Assembly (NCBI RefSeq): GCF_012986595.1
Contig: NZ_JAAQYM010000008.1
Span: 1 to 64,000, forward strand
Direction: 5' to 3'
DNA length: 64,000 nt
Origin: Pseudomonas koreensis
Lineage (GTDB): Bacteria; Pseudomonadota; Gammaproteobacteria; Pseudomonadales; Pseudomonadaceae
Of the stretch, positions 9,838-18,913 are shown piece by piece. A model generated the notes under the pieces. The model was not told the DNA's origin, did not search any database, and saw nothing but the letters and a program-made list of their open reading frames with translations. Each line of letters starts with the position of its first letter. The first letter of the stretch is position 1. A program made the translations under genes and the position numbers.

Positions 9838-10911
9838 ATGAACACCCTATTCATGCATTGCCGGCCAGGCTTCGAAGGCGAAGTCTGTTCGGAGATTTCC
9901 GACCTTGCGGCCCAGTTGAACGTCGCCGGTTACGCCAAGGCCAAAGCGGCCACGGCGTACGCCGAGTTTGTCTGCACCGAAGCCGATGGCGCCGAGCGCC
10001 TGATGCGTGGCCAGCGCTTCGCCGAACTGATTTTTCCGCGGCAATGGGCGCGTGGGATCTTCATCGATCTGCCGGAAAATGACCGCATCAGCGTGATCCT
10101 CGCGCACATGGTCGATTTCCCGGTATTCGGCAGCCTGTGGCTGGAAGTGGTCGACACCAACGACGGCAAGGAACTGTCGAACTTCTGCAAGAAATTCGAA
10201 GGCCCGCTGCGCAAGGCGCTGACCGCTGCCGGCAAACTGGTGGAGGACGCCAGCAAGCCGCGTCTGCTGCTGACGTTCAAAAGCGGTCGCGAAGTGTTCC
10301 TCGGCATGGCCGATGCCGGTAACTCGGCGATGTGGCCGATGGGCATTCCGCGCCTGAAGTTTCCGCGCGAGGCGCCCAGCCGTTCGACCTTGAAACTGGA
10401 AGAGGCCTGGCACCACTTCATCCCGCGTGATCAATGGGACGAGCGCCTGCACAGTGACATGACCGGGGTCGACCTCGGCGCGGCACCGGGCGGCTGGACC
10501 TGGCAACTGGTCAACCGCGGCATGCTGGTGACCGCCATCGACAACGGTCCGATGGCTGAAAGCCTGATGGACACTGGCCTGGTGCAGCACTTGATGGCCG
10601 ACGGCTTCACCTTCAAGCCCAAGCAGCCGGTGGACTGGATGGTCTGCGACATCGTCGAGAAGCCGGCGCGCAACGCGGCGATGCTCGAAGAGTGGATCGG
10701 CGAGGGCCATTGCCGCGAAGCGGTGGTCAACCTCAAGTTGCCGATGAAGCAGCGCTATGCCGAGGTGAAGCGCTTGCTCGAACGCATCGCCGATGGCTTC
10801 AAGGCTCGCGGGATCAAGGTCGATATTGGCTGCAAGCAGCTGTATCACGACCGCGAGGAAGTGACGTGCCACCTGCGTCGGCATGACACAAAGAAACCCA
10901 AGTCCCGCTGA
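9838..10911 (+). CDS. rlmM: 23S rRNA 2'-O-ribose methyltransferase RlmM (C2498)
   Basis: A 357-residue protein of the RlmM family, which methylates the ribose of C2498 in 23S rRNA using S-adenosylmethionine. The N-terminal THUMP-like part (1-170) is followed by a Rossmann methyltransferase domain with the SAM motif DLGAAPGGWTW around residue 215 and the catalytic K-D-K-type residues (VNLKLPMKQRY, C-terminal). An AGGAG 5 nt before the ATG at 9838 fixes the start. It is divergent from acnA. Confidence 0.95.
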   Translation: MNTLFMHCRPGFEGEVCSEISDLAAQLNVAGYAKAKAATAYAEFVCTEADGAERLMRGQRFAELIFPRQWARGIFIDLPENDRISVILAHMVDFPVFGSLWLEVVDTNDGKELSNFCKKFEGPLRKALTAAGKLVEDASKPRLLLTFKSGREVFLGMADAGNSAMWPMGIPRLKFPREAPSRSTLKLEEAWHHFIPRDQWDERLHSDMTGVDLGAAPGGWTWQLVNRGMLVTAIDNGPMAESLMDTGLVQHLMADGFTFKPKQPVDWMVCDIVEKPARNAAMLEEWIGEGHCREAVVNLKLPMKQRYAEVKRLLERIADGFKARGIKVDIGCKQLYHDREEVTCHLRRHDTKKPKSR

Positions 10912-10928
10912 ATTATGTCATTGGCAGT

Positions 10929-11061
10929 TGTGGCGAGGGAGCTTGCTCCCGCTGGGCAGCGAAGCGGCCCCGAGATATGCGATCTCGTACTTTCAGACGT
11001 ATTGCGTCCAGCGGTTTTACGACAGCTGCGCTGCCGAGCGGGAGCAAGCTCCCTCGCCACA
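10929..11061. repeat. REP doublet
   Basis: TGTGGCGAGGGAGCTTGCTC at the left and the reverse-complement GAGCAAGCTCCCTCGCCACA at the right form an inverted pair about 130 bp across. The inner flanks also pair (GCTGGGCAGCGAAGCGGCC and GCGCTGCCGAGC). Confidence 0.85.
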
Positions 11062-11106
11062 AACCCGGCAATGCGCGACAATGCCGGCCAGTTTCAGGAG
11101 TGAATC

Positions 11107-11358
11107 ATGAGTGAAATGATCGATATCCCGGTCGACGGCACCCTCGACGCCACCGGCCTCAATTGCCCGGAGCCAGTGATGATGCTGCACCAGCACATCC
11201 GTGATCTGGTCCCCGGCGGCCTGCTCAAGGTGATCGCTACCGATCCGTCGACCCGTCGCGACATTCCCAAGTTCTGCGTGTTTCTCGACCACGAATTGGT
11301 GGGGCAACATGAAGACGCCGGTACTTATCTGTACTGGATCCGCAAGAAGCCCAATTGA
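11107..11358 (+). CDS. tusA: Sulfurtransferase TusA
   Basis: An 83-residue TusA/SirA-family protein that relays persulfide sulfur in tRNA 2-thiouridine synthesis and other sulfur-trafficking routes. The active cysteine sits in the signature LNCPEPVMM (Cys at about residue 20) and the C-terminal YWIRKK is typical. CAGGAG precedes the ATG at good distance. A strong terminator follows directly, and a REP pair separates it from rlmM. Confidence 0.96.
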   Translation: MSEMIDIPVDGTLDATGLNCPEPVMMLHQHIRDLVPGGLLKVIATDPSTRRDIPKFCVFLDHELVGQHEDAGTYLYWIRKKPN

Positions 11359-11366
11359 ATCCGGGC

Positions 11367-11400
11367 AAAAAAAAGACCTGCATGTGCAGGTCTTTTTTTA
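11367..11400. terminator. Bidirectional terminator between tusA and the MATE gene
   Basis: AAAAAAAAGACCTGCA / TGCAGGTCTTTTTTT is a near-perfect hairpin with A and T tracts on both sides, so it can end both convergent genes. Confidence 0.93.
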
Positions 11401-11407
11401 TGGCTGG

Positions 11408-12832
11408 TCAGCCCGCCGAACGGCTGATCCGAATGCGCTTGCGCGCACTGCGGGTCAGGCGGATCGACAGCATCAGCGCCGCACAGCTCAGGCCGACGAT
11501 CAGACCCTGCCACAAGCCGCTCGGGCCACGGGGCTCACCGAGCCAGTCGGTCAGGCCGAGGGCGTAGCCCACCGGCAGGCCGATGCCCCAGTAAGCGAAC
11601 AGAGTCAGGATCATCGTCACCCGAGTGTCCTGATAACCGCGCAAAGCGCCTGCGGCAGTGACCTGGATCGCGTCGGAAAACTGGAACAGCGCCGAGTACA
11701 CAATCAGCATCGCCGCGATGTGGATCACCGTCGGGTCGGCGGTGTAGATCGAGGCAATCGGCTCACGCAGCAACAGCATCATGCTCGCCGACAGGCAGGC
11801 GTAGGCCAGCGCGGTGCCCATGCCGACACCCGCGGCGAAACGCGCTTCACGCGGCTCTTCACGGCCCAGGGCCTGGCCGACACGCACGGTCACCGCCATG
11901 CCCAGCGAATACGGAATCATGAACACCAGCGAACTGACGTTCAGCGCGATCTGATGCCCGGCCACCACGGTGGCGCCGAGGCTGCCGATCAGCAGGGCGA
12001 TCACGGCGAAGATGCTCGACTCGGCAAACACCGCGATGCCAATCGGCAAACCAATCGCCAGCAGACGCTTGATCACCGCCCATTGCGGCCAGTCGAAGCG
12101 GCTGAAGATTTCACTCGAACGATAGGCCGGCGCCCAGCGTTCATAACCGGCCAGCCCCAATGCCATCACCCACATCACGATGGCGGTGGCCCAGCCACAA
12201 CCGACGCCGCCCATGGCCGGCACGCCGAAGTGGCCATAAATGAAGATGTAGTTCAGCGGAATGTTCAGCGCCAGACCGCACAGGCCCAGCACCATCGCCG
12301 GGCGGGTGCGGCCGATGCCGTCACTGGTGCAGCGCAGCACATGATAGAACGCCACTGCCGGCAGGCCACTGGCAATGCCGTGCAGGTACTGCATGCACGG
12401 GCCGATCAGCTCCGGATCGACTTTCATCAGGTGCAGCACCGGCTCGGCGGCCACCAGCATCGCCGTCGCGATCAGTCCGACCACCAGCGCCAGCCACAAC
12501 GCCTGCCGCACGAGCGGGCCGATCTCGCTGTGTGTGCCGGCGCCAAACCGCTGCGCGACTTTCGGCGTGGTGGCCAGCAGAGTGCCGGTCATCAGCAGAA
12601 ACACCGGGACCCAGATCGAGTTGCCCAGAGCCACCGCCGCCAGATCCTTGGGGCCGACGCGGCCGGCCATCACCGCATCGACGAAGCCCATGGCCGTGGT
12701 CGCCAGTTGCGCGATGATGATCGGCAACGCCAGGGCGAGCAGGTTCTTGAACTCCAGGCGAATCCGCGCGGGGCGGGTGAGGGTGACAGCGACAGGTTGT
12801 TCAGTTACAGAATTCACAGGCAAAGCGTCCAC
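11408..12832 (-). CDS. norM: MATE family multidrug efflux pump (NorM/PmpM type)
   Basis: A 474-residue polytopic protein with about 12 membrane segments in two six-helix bundles. The N-terminal bundle begins LALPIIIAQLATTAMGFVDAVMAGRVG, typical of the NorM branch, which exports cationic drugs and dyes in exchange for Na or H ions. Asp35-type acidic residue of helix 1 appears in FVDAVMAG. It resembles PmpM of P. aeruginosa. The start ATG at 12832 sits next to a REP-containing spacer. Substrate range cannot be told from sequence. Confidence 0.92.
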   Translation of the reverse strand: MDALPVNSVTEQPVAVTLTRPARIRLEFKNLLALALPIIIAQLATTAMGFVDAVMAGRVGPKDLAAVALGNSIWVPVFLLMTGTLLATTPKVAQRFGAGTHSEIGPLVRQALWLALVVGLIATAMLVAAEPVLHLMKVDPELIGPCMQYLHGIASGLPAVAFYHVLRCTSDGIGRTRPAMVLGLCGLALNIPLNYIFIYGHFGVPAMGGVGCGWATAIVMWVMALGLAGYERWAPAYRSSEIFSRFDWPQWAVIKRLLAIGLPIGIAVFAESSIFAVIALLIGSLGATVVAGHQIALNVSSLVFMIPYSLGMAVTVRVGQALGREEPREARFAAGVGMGTALAYACLSASMMLLLREPIASIYTADPTVIHIAAMLIVYSALFQFSDAIQVTAAGALRGYQDTRVTMILTLFAYWGIGLPVGYALGLTDWLGEPRGPSGLWQGLIVGLSCAALMLSIRLTRSARKRIRISRSAG

Positions 12833-12927
12833 AGGTGTTGATGCGCAAGGCGCCGCATTCTACGCCGCTGACGTGACAGTCAGGAAAAATCCTCTGTTGC
12901 GGATTTGTAATCATCAATGCCATCCAC

Positions 12928-13061
12928 TGTGGTGCGGGTGCTTGCTTGCGCTGGGGTGCGAAGCGGCCCCAAAACCATCCGGCGTGGTGGACAAGGAAAA
13001 TCCCGATTGCAGACTTTGCGCCTGCTGTGCAGTCGAGCGGGAGCAAGCTCCCACGCCACAG
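12928..13061. repeat. REP doublet
   Basis: TGTGGTGCGGGTGCTTGCTT at the left and GGGAGCAAGCTCCCACGCCA at the right form a degenerate inverted REP pair; inner arms GGGGTGCGAAGCGGCCCC are also hairpin-forming. It fills most of the spacer between norM and pdxB. Confidence 0.75.
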
Positions 13062-13126
13062 TGCAGTCTGCGCTGGCTCAACGGTGGATCTGCACCTAAA
13101 CTGCCGATCCCTTCAAGGAGCCCGCC

Positions 13127-14269
13127 ATGCTGATTGTTGCCGACGAAAATATCCCGCTGCTCGATGCCTTTTTTGCCGGTTTCGGCGAGATCCGCCGGGT
13201 GCCGGGCCGTTCCATCGACCGCGCGACGGTCGAACAGGCCGATGTGTTGCTGGTGCGCTCGGTGACCAACGTCAGCCGGGCGTTGCTGGAAGGCAGCCAG
13301 GTGCGTTTCGTGGGCACGTGCACCATCGGCACCGATCACCTGGATCTGGATTATTTCGCCGAAGCAGGGATCACCTGGTCCAGCGCGCCCGGTTGCAATG
13401 CGCGGGGCGTGGTCGATTACGTGCTCGGCAGCCTGATGACCCTCGCCGAAATCGAAGGCGTCGATCTGACGCAACGTACCTATGGCGTGGTCGGTGCCGG
13501 TGAAGTCGGTGGTCGGCTGATCAAGGTGCTCAAGGGACTGGGCTGGAACGTCAAAGTCTGCGACCCGCCGCGTCAGGCGGCCGAAGGCGGCGACTATGTC
13601 AGCCTCGAGCAGATCATCGAGCAGTGCGACGTGATCAGCCTGCACACCCCGCTGACCCGCAGCGGTGAAGATGCGACCTGGCATCTGTTCGATCAATCGC
13701 GTTTGCAGCAACTCAAGCACGGCACGTGGCTGATCAACGCCGCGCGTGGCCCGGTGGTGGATAACGCCGCGCTGCGCAAGGTGCTGCTGCAGCGTGAAGA
13801 CCTGCAAGCGGTGCTCGATGTCTGGGAGGCAGAACCCGAGGTCGACGTGGCACTGGCCGAACTCTGCGTGCTGGCGACCCCGCACATTGCCGGCTACAGC
13901 CTCGATGGCAAACAACGCGGAACCGCGCAGATCTATCAGGCGTACTGCGAATTCATTGGCCAACCGGCGAGCATCCAGCTCAGTCAGCTGTTGCCGGCAC
14001 CGTGGCTGTCCCAAGTGACCCTGCACGCTGACAGCGATCCGGCCTGGGCGCTGGCAATGTTGTGCCGTGGCGTGTACGACCCACGCCGCGACGATGCGGA
14101 TTTTCGCCGCAGTCTTGTAGGCACTGTCGCCGAGCAACGTGCGGCATTTGATGTGTTGCGCAAGCAGTATCCGGTGCGGCGCGAGATCGAAGGGTTGAAG
14201 GTGCGGATCGAAGGGGATTCGCCGGTGTTGCAGCAGATTGTGGCGGCGTTGGGGGCGGTGGCTGTCTAG
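13127..14269 (+). CDS. pdxB: 4-phosphoerythronate dehydrogenase (pyridoxal phosphate synthesis)
   Basis: Oxidises 4-phospho-D-erythronate in the DXP-dependent vitamin B6 pathway. The 380-residue protein is a D-2-hydroxyacid dehydrogenase: NAD motif VVGAGEVGGRLIKVL around residue 122-136, catalytic Arg in INAARGPVVD, and His in TPHIAGYSLDGK. The C-terminal PdxB dimerisation domain (about 290-380, with WALAMLCRGVYDPRRDD) distinguishes it from related dehydrogenases. AAGGAG precedes the ATG. Confidence 0.96.
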   Translation: MLIVADENIPLLDAFFAGFGEIRRVPGRSIDRATVEQADVLLVRSVTNVSRALLEGSQVRFVGTCTIGTDHLDLDYFAEAGITWSSAPGCNARGVVDYVLGSLMTLAEIEGVDLTQRTYGVVGAGEVGGRLIKVLKGLGWNVKVCDPPRQAAEGGDYVSLEQIIEQCDVISLHTPLTRSGEDATWHLFDQSRLQQLKHGTWLINAARGPVVDNAALRKVLLQREDLQAVLDVWEAEPEVDVALAELCVLATPHIAGYSLDGKQRGTAQIYQAYCEFIGQPASIQLSQLLPAPWLSQVTLHADSDPAWALAMLCRGVYDPRRDDADFRRSLVGTVAEQRAAFDVLRKQYPVRREIEGLKVRIEGDSPVLQQIVAALGAVAV

Positions 14270-14279
14270 GAACCGAGTC

Positions 14280-14367
14280 GGCTTTATCGCTGGCAAGCCA
14301 GCTCCCACAGGTTCTCACCATTTGAATTCGTCACAGCCCCTGTGGCAGCGGGCTTGCCCGCGATGGC
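14280..14367. repeat. REP doublet
   Basis: ATCGCTGGCAAGCCAGCTCC and the inverted GGCAGCGGGCTTGCCCGCGA face each other across a 40-bp spacer just downstream of pdxB. This is the GCAAGCC/GGCTTGC REP sequence variant. Confidence 0.8.
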
Positions 14368-14395
14368 CGCATCACGATTGCCAATTTTCGGGCAG

Positions 14396-14424
14396 AAAAA
14401 ACCCGGCCAAAAAGGGGCCGGGTC
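14396..14424 (-). terminator. Terminator of the small conserved gene
   Basis: Read on the minus strand, GACCCGGCC-CCTTTTT-GGCCGGGTTTTTTC gives a strong stem followed by a T-run, 19 bp after the stop codon of the 59-residue gene. Confidence 0.85.
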
Positions 14425-14442
14425 AGGAAGACGGTGGCTATA

Positions 14443-14622
14443 TCACTTTTGTTCGGCAGGCTTGACCAATCGCTTCTCCAGTTCGCGGCATGCGTCCTGG
14501 ATCATGTCTTCAGTGATCGGTACTTCACGCCCGTCCTTGTCAATAATCGAGCAACCCAGAGGTTGGCCGGGCTTGGTGCGGATCACTTGAATCTTGTCAT
14601 CGCTGCTGTGTTGCAAGGACAT
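14443..14622 (-). CDS. Small conserved Pseudomonas protein (PA1571-like)
   Basis: A 59-residue soluble protein whose core reads GCSIIDKDGREVPITEDMIQ followed by ACRELEKRLV. It resembles a small Pseudomonas family that I remember under the name PA1571; no function is known. The ATG at 14622 is chosen because GAGGAG lies 8 nt upstream, while upstream in-frame starts lack one. Monocistronic, with its own terminator. Confidence 0.8.
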   Translation of the reverse strand: MSLQHSSDDKIQVIRTKPGQPLGCSIIDKDGREVPITEDMIQDACRELEKRLVKPAEQK

Positions 14623-14878
14623 GGCCTGTCTCCTCATCAGGTTGTGCACGTAGATTAAAACCGCCACGTGACCAGGCTGTGACATCTCCCTGGGGACTGT
14701 CAAAAGCGGCATCTCCACTCCAACAGAAATGACCGCTCGTCTCAACCGGGACATTAGACCAATAGCAACTATGGCCTAGTCTTTGGGGGCATATTTAACC
14801 TGACTCATTGTGATTTGCAGAGTTCCGCCCCATAGAAGGTTTAGGCTAGCCCTTTCATCAACACGGATGTGTACCTGA

Positions 14879-16657
14879 ATGACCCCGAAGCTTACTTCAC
14901 GACACCGTCGCGCTTTGCGTCTGACCCGTCGATTTCTGGCCCCTTACCGCTGGCAAGTCATCGGTGCGCTGCTGGCGTTGATCGTCACCGCCGCCGTCAC
15001 GTTGTCGATGGGGCAGGGGATCAAGTTGCTGGTCGATCGGGGCTTCATGACCCAGTCGCCGCACCAACTGAACCAGAGCATCGGCATCTTCATGCTGATG
15101 GTGCTGGGCCTGGCGGTCGGTACATTCGCGCGGTTTTACTGGGTATCCTGGATCGGCGAGCGCTGCGTGGCGGATATCCGGCGCGAGGTGTTCAATCATC
15201 TGGTCTATCTGCACCCCGGGTTCTACGAGAACAACCGCAGTTCGGAAATTCAGTCACGGCTGACCGCTGACACGACATTGCTGCAATCGGTGATCGGTTC
15301 GTCGCTGTCGATGTTTCTGCGCAACCTGTTGATGGTCATCGGTGGCGTTGTGCTGCTGTTTGTGACCAATGCAAAACTCACCAGCATCGTGGTGATTGCC
15401 CTTCCGTTCGTGGTCGCTCCGATCCTGATATTTGGTCGGCGGGTACGCAATCTGTCGCGGTTGAGTCAGGACCGGGTGGCCGATATCGGTAGTTACGTGT
15501 CCGAAACCCTCGGCCAGATCAAGACCGTGCAGGCCTACAACCATCAGGTGCAGGATGAGCGGCGTTTCGCGACAACGGTCGAAGACGCCTTCGACACCGC
15601 ACGCAAGCGCATCTTCCAGCGTTCCTGGATGATCACCATGGTGATCGTGCTGGTGCTGGGCGCGGTGGCGGTGATGTTGTGGGTGGGCGGCATGGACGTG
15701 ATTGCCGGGCGCATCACCGGTGGCGAACTGGCGGCGTTCGTGTTCTACAGCCTGATCGTTGGCAGTGCGATTGGCACGTTGAGCGAGGTGATCGGTGAAC
15801 TGCAGCGTGCGGCGGGCGCCGCCGAGCGGATCGCCGAACTCCTGAGTTCGCAGAACATCATCCAGCCCCCGGCCACCGGGCTGGTGACCTTGCCGGAGCG
15901 GATCAGGGGCGAACTGCAATTGCAGGATGTGCGCTTTTCCTACCCGTCGCGTCCTGAAAGCTACGCCGTCAATGGCTTGAGTCTGACCATCCGCGCCGGT
16001 GAAACCTTGGCGCTGGTTGGGCCATCCGGTGCCGGCAAGTCCACGGTGTACGATTTGCTGTTGCGCTTCTACGATCCGCTCGAAGGGCAGATCCTGATCG
16101 ACGGTGTGCCGCTGACCCGCCTCGATCCCCTGGACCTGCGCCGCAATTTCGCCCTGGTCTCGCAATCGCCCGCGCTGTTTTTTGGCAGCGTCGAAGAAAA
16201 TATTCGTTACGGTAATGCCGGCGCGACACTGGAGCAGGTCAAGGAAGCGGCGCGAATCGCCCACGCCCATGACTTCATCGAGAAAATGCCCAACGGTTAC
16301 CAGACGCATCTGGGCGATGGCGGCCTCGGTCTTTCTGGTGGTCAGCGTCAGCGTCTGGCGATTGCCCGCGCGTTGCTGGTGGACGCACCGATCTTGCTAC
16401 TGGACGAAGCCACCAGTGCCCTCGATGCGCAGAGCGAGCACTTGATCCAGGAAGCCTTGCCCAGCCTGATGCAAAACCGCACCACGCTGGTGATCGCGCA
16501 CCGCCTGGCCACGGTGAAAAACGCCGACCGGATTGCGGTCATGGATCAGGGCAAACTGGTAGCGATCGGCACCCATCAAGAGCTGATCGTGAGCAACCCG
16601 CTGTACGCGCGGCTGGCGTCGTTGCAGTTCAATGATGGTCACGCAGTTGCCGTGTAG
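14879..16657 (+). CDS. MsbA-like ABC exporter (transmembrane plus ATPase)
   Basis: A 592-residue half-transporter: six-helix type IV transmembrane domain at about 20-310, then a nucleotide-binding domain with Walker A GPSGAGKST, signature LSGGQRQRLAIARAL and Walker B ILLLDEATSALD. It belongs to the MsbA-related subgroup found in many proteobacteria besides the true MsbA. The usual lipid A flippase neighbours (lpxK, waa genes) are absent, so a lipid or drug substrate is inferred only from the family. A strong terminator follows. A REP-like GCTGCCGCAGGCTGTGATCT begins immediately after the stop. Confidence 0.9.
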   Translation: MTPKLTSRHRRALRLTRRFLAPYRWQVIGALLALIVTAAVTLSMGQGIKLLVDRGFMTQSPHQLNQSIGIFMLMVLGLAVGTFARFYWVSWIGERCVADIRREVFNHLVYLHPGFYENNRSSEIQSRLTADTTLLQSVIGSSLSMFLRNLLMVIGGVVLLFVTNAKLTSIVVIALPFVVAPILIFGRRVRNLSRLSQDRVADIGSYVSETLGQIKTVQAYNHQVQDERRFATTVEDAFDTARKRIFQRSWMITMVIVLVLGAVAVMLWVGGMDVIAGRITGGELAAFVFYSLIVGSAIGTLSEVIGELQRAAGAAERIAELLSSQNIIQPPATGLVTLPERIRGELQLQDVRFSYPSRPESYAVNGLSLTIRAGETLALVGPSGAGKSTVYDLLLRFYDPLEGQILIDGVPLTRLDPLDLRRNFALVSQSPALFFGSVEENIRYGNAGATLEQVKEAARIAHAHDFIEKMPNGYQTHLGDGGLGLSGGQRQRLAIARALLVDAPILLLDEATSALDAQSEHLIQEALPSLMQNRTTLVIAHRLATVKNADRIAVMDQGKLVAIGTHQELIVSNPLYARLASLQFNDGHAVAV

Positions 16658-16686
16658 GCGCTGCCGCAGGCTGTGATCTTTTGAGG

Positions 16687-16724
16687 TAAAAAAATGCCCG
16701 CATTGAGATGCGGGCATTTTTTTC
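16687..16724. terminator. Bidirectional terminator
   Basis: AAAAAAATGCCCGCAT / ATGCGGGCATTTTTTT forms a clean hairpin between the convergent ABC exporter and slt genes. Confidence 0.94.
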
Positions 16725-16770
16725 AAGCGAGATCAAAAGGTCACGGCGCCTGTGTAACCGGCGTTACCGG

Positions 16771-18699
16771 TTACTGATCATCAAAATACCGCTCATGCCA
16801 ATCCACCAGCGGTTGTGGCGAGTTGAGCTTCTGGCCGTAAATCACCGAGTACGACAGCACGTTCTGCACGTACTGGCGGGTTTCGTCGAACGGGATGCTT
16901 TCCACCCACACGTCGAAGCTCAGGTGATCGGCACCGCGCAGCCACTGGCGCACGCGGCCGGGGCCGGCGTTGTAGGCGGCGGAGGCGAGGACGCGGTTGC
17001 CGTTGAACTGGCTGTGCACCTGGCTCAGGTAAGCGGCGCCGAGCTGGATGTTCTTGTCCGGATCGAGCACCTGCTGTGGCGAGGCCAGCGGGATGCTGAA
17101 CTTGCGCGCGGTTTCCTTGGCGGTGCCCGGCATCAGTTGCATCAGGCCGCTGGCGCCGACGCCGGAGCGGGCGTCGTCCATGAACGCACTTTCCTGGCGG
17201 GTGATGGCGAACACCCAGCTCGAATGCAGGCCACGCGTCTTGGCTTCACGCACGAGCGTGTCGCGGTGGGCCATCGGGAAGCGGATGTCCAGGTCGTCCC
17301 AGTATTGCGCCTGACTGATGGTGCGGATCGCCGGGAAATACCACTTCAGGTCGTAGGCCAGTTTGGCCTGGGCGACCATTTCGTCACGATTGAAATGACG
17401 GCTGACGTGATACCACTCGCGCCGACCGTCGACGATCTGCCCGCGGGCATGGAATTCCAGAGCACGGCGTATGCCCGGTGTATTGCGCACCTTGTTTATG
17501 GTGGCCTGGCTGAGCACAAGCGGCTTGTTCACCAGCGAATACGGCGATTGCGAACGGTCGGCGGCGAGGAAACCGTAGAAGTCGCGTTCCTTCGCCAGAT
17601 TCTTGTACAGCGTCTGCGCTTCCGGGTTCTGTGGCTGCGCCAGTTCCAGGCTGCGGGCCTGCCAGTAACGCCAGCGGTTGGTGGTCGCCAGATCCTGCGG
17701 CAGACGGCGGGTCAACTGGTAGGCATCGTCCCAGCGGGCCAGACGCAACAGCAGGCGCAAACGCCATTCGGAAACAGTGTTATCACGCAGTTCCGGGTCG
17801 TATTTAGTCATCACGTCCAGCGCGCGGCTGTCGAAACGCCGGGCCAGGGTCAGGCCGATTTCCCGGGCAATCGCGACTTTCTCGTCCCGGGAGAAATGCA
17901 TGCTGCTGGCGTAACCGTCGAGCAGGGCCATGGCCTTGTCCGGATCCTGACGGGCGAGGCGGCGCAGGCCGAGGCTGACCACGTCGGACATTGGTTCGTC
18001 GGCCGGAGTGAAGCGCGATGGCTGGTTGAGCAGCTCGGGTTTCTGCGCCACATCCACCAGCAGGCGACCGCGCGGGGCGAGGGTGGTCAGGCCATTGACC
18101 AGGCTGTTGGCCAGCGGATAGTTACGCGCTTGGGCAGCGAGTTTGGTCCGCTCCCAGCGTTTCTGTTCAGTCAATTGACCGTCGGCGGCCCAGATTCCGA
18201 ACAGCCCGTCACAGGCCGCCGGTTGCGATTTGCCGGTCAGCCACAGTTTGTCGGCGTTGGCGTAACCCTCGGCCTTGTGACCGCTGCTGATCTGATACTG
18301 CGCATTCAGGCAGTCCAGTTCGGTGAAGTTGAGTTTCGGGTCGTAATACTTGGTGAAGGTGGCCCAGTCGCCACGGTCGGCGAGCCAGCGCAACCAGCGC
18401 AGCTTCATCCAGTTGGCCTGGGGCAGGTCACCGTGCTCGGCGAGAAACTTCTCGATCTCGGCGTTGCTCGCGGTCTTCAGACGCGCGGTCAGTTCGTCGT
18501 AGGCCAGGTACGGTTCCAGCGGATAATCGGCCAGGGCCTGGCTGTAACGGAAGTACGGGCCGGTATCGCCCTTGGCCAGGGCGCGCTTGGCTTCATCGTA
18601 ATACTGGCGTTGGGTGGACAGGTCCACCGCCTGGGCGGATTGAGCGGCAGCGGCGGTAAGTAGCAAACAGGACAAGACACTGAAAAGGCGACTGCGCAT
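16771..18699 (-). CDS. slt: Soluble lytic murein transglycosylase
   Basis: Cleaves the glycan strand of peptidoglycan to give 1,6-anhydroMurNAc ends. A 642-residue periplasmic protein with Sec signal (LLLTAAAAQSAQA), a long superhelical alpha-domain, and a C-terminal Slt catalytic domain. The catalytic Glu is in FAITRQESAF, followed by GASGLMQLMPGTA and the AYNAGPGRV motif. The ATG at 18699 is chosen because the signal peptide begins there; an upstream extension has no similarity. Products enter the recycling route served by NagZ encoded at 32140. Confidence 0.95.
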   Translation of the reverse strand: MRSRLFSVLSCLLLTAAAAQSAQAVDLSTQRQYYDEAKRALAKGDTGPYFRYSQALADYPLEPYLAYDELTARLKTASNAEIEKFLAEHGDLPQANWMKLRWLRWLADRGDWATFTKYYDPKLNFTELDCLNAQYQISSGHKAEGYANADKLWLTGKSQPAACDGLFGIWAADGQLTEQKRWERTKLAAQARNYPLANSLVNGLTTLAPRGRLLVDVAQKPELLNQPSRFTPADEPMSDVVSLGLRRLARQDPDKAMALLDGYASSMHFSRDEKVAIAREIGLTLARRFDSRALDVMTKYDPELRDNTVSEWRLRLLLRLARWDDAYQLTRRLPQDLATTNRWRYWQARSLELAQPQNPEAQTLYKNLAKERDFYGFLAADRSQSPYSLVNKPLVLSQATINKVRNTPGIRRALEFHARGQIVDGRREWYHVSRHFNRDEMVAQAKLAYDLKWYFPAIRTISQAQYWDDLDIRFPMAHRDTLVREAKTRGLHSSWVFAITRQESAFMDDARSGVGASGLMQLMPGTAKETARKFSIPLASPQQVLDPDKNIQLGAAYLSQVHSQFNGNRVLASAAYNAGPGRVRQWLRGADHLSFDVWVESIPFDETRQYVQNVLSYSVIYGQKLNSPQPLVDWHERYFDDQ

Positions 18700-18913
18700 G
18701 AGACATCCGGGCAGAGAAATCATGACAAGCACCGGCCGCGGCCAGCACTGAATTGTCTGTAGCTTAGCCTTTTGCCAGCAACGGGCGAAAGCTTTGCCGG
18801 TGTTGCAGCACAAGTTCGCAACAAATGTTGTGCAGAGTGCTTCGGCAGACAAATTGCCGGCCTGTTGAGGGCCTAACTCAGGTAGAATGCGCGCCCGGTT
18901 TTTGGAGAAGCTC

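Noticed and set aside
11309..12841. 510-codon plus-strand frame continuing past tusA
   Set aside because: It is the antisense of norM and passes straight through the tusA terminator; product is Arg/His/Gln-rich without family signals.
16658..16683. GCTGCCGCAGGCTGTGATCT after the ABC exporter as a separate regulatory site
   Set aside because: Looks like a solitary, degenerate arm of a common pseudomonad repeat; too short to call on its own.
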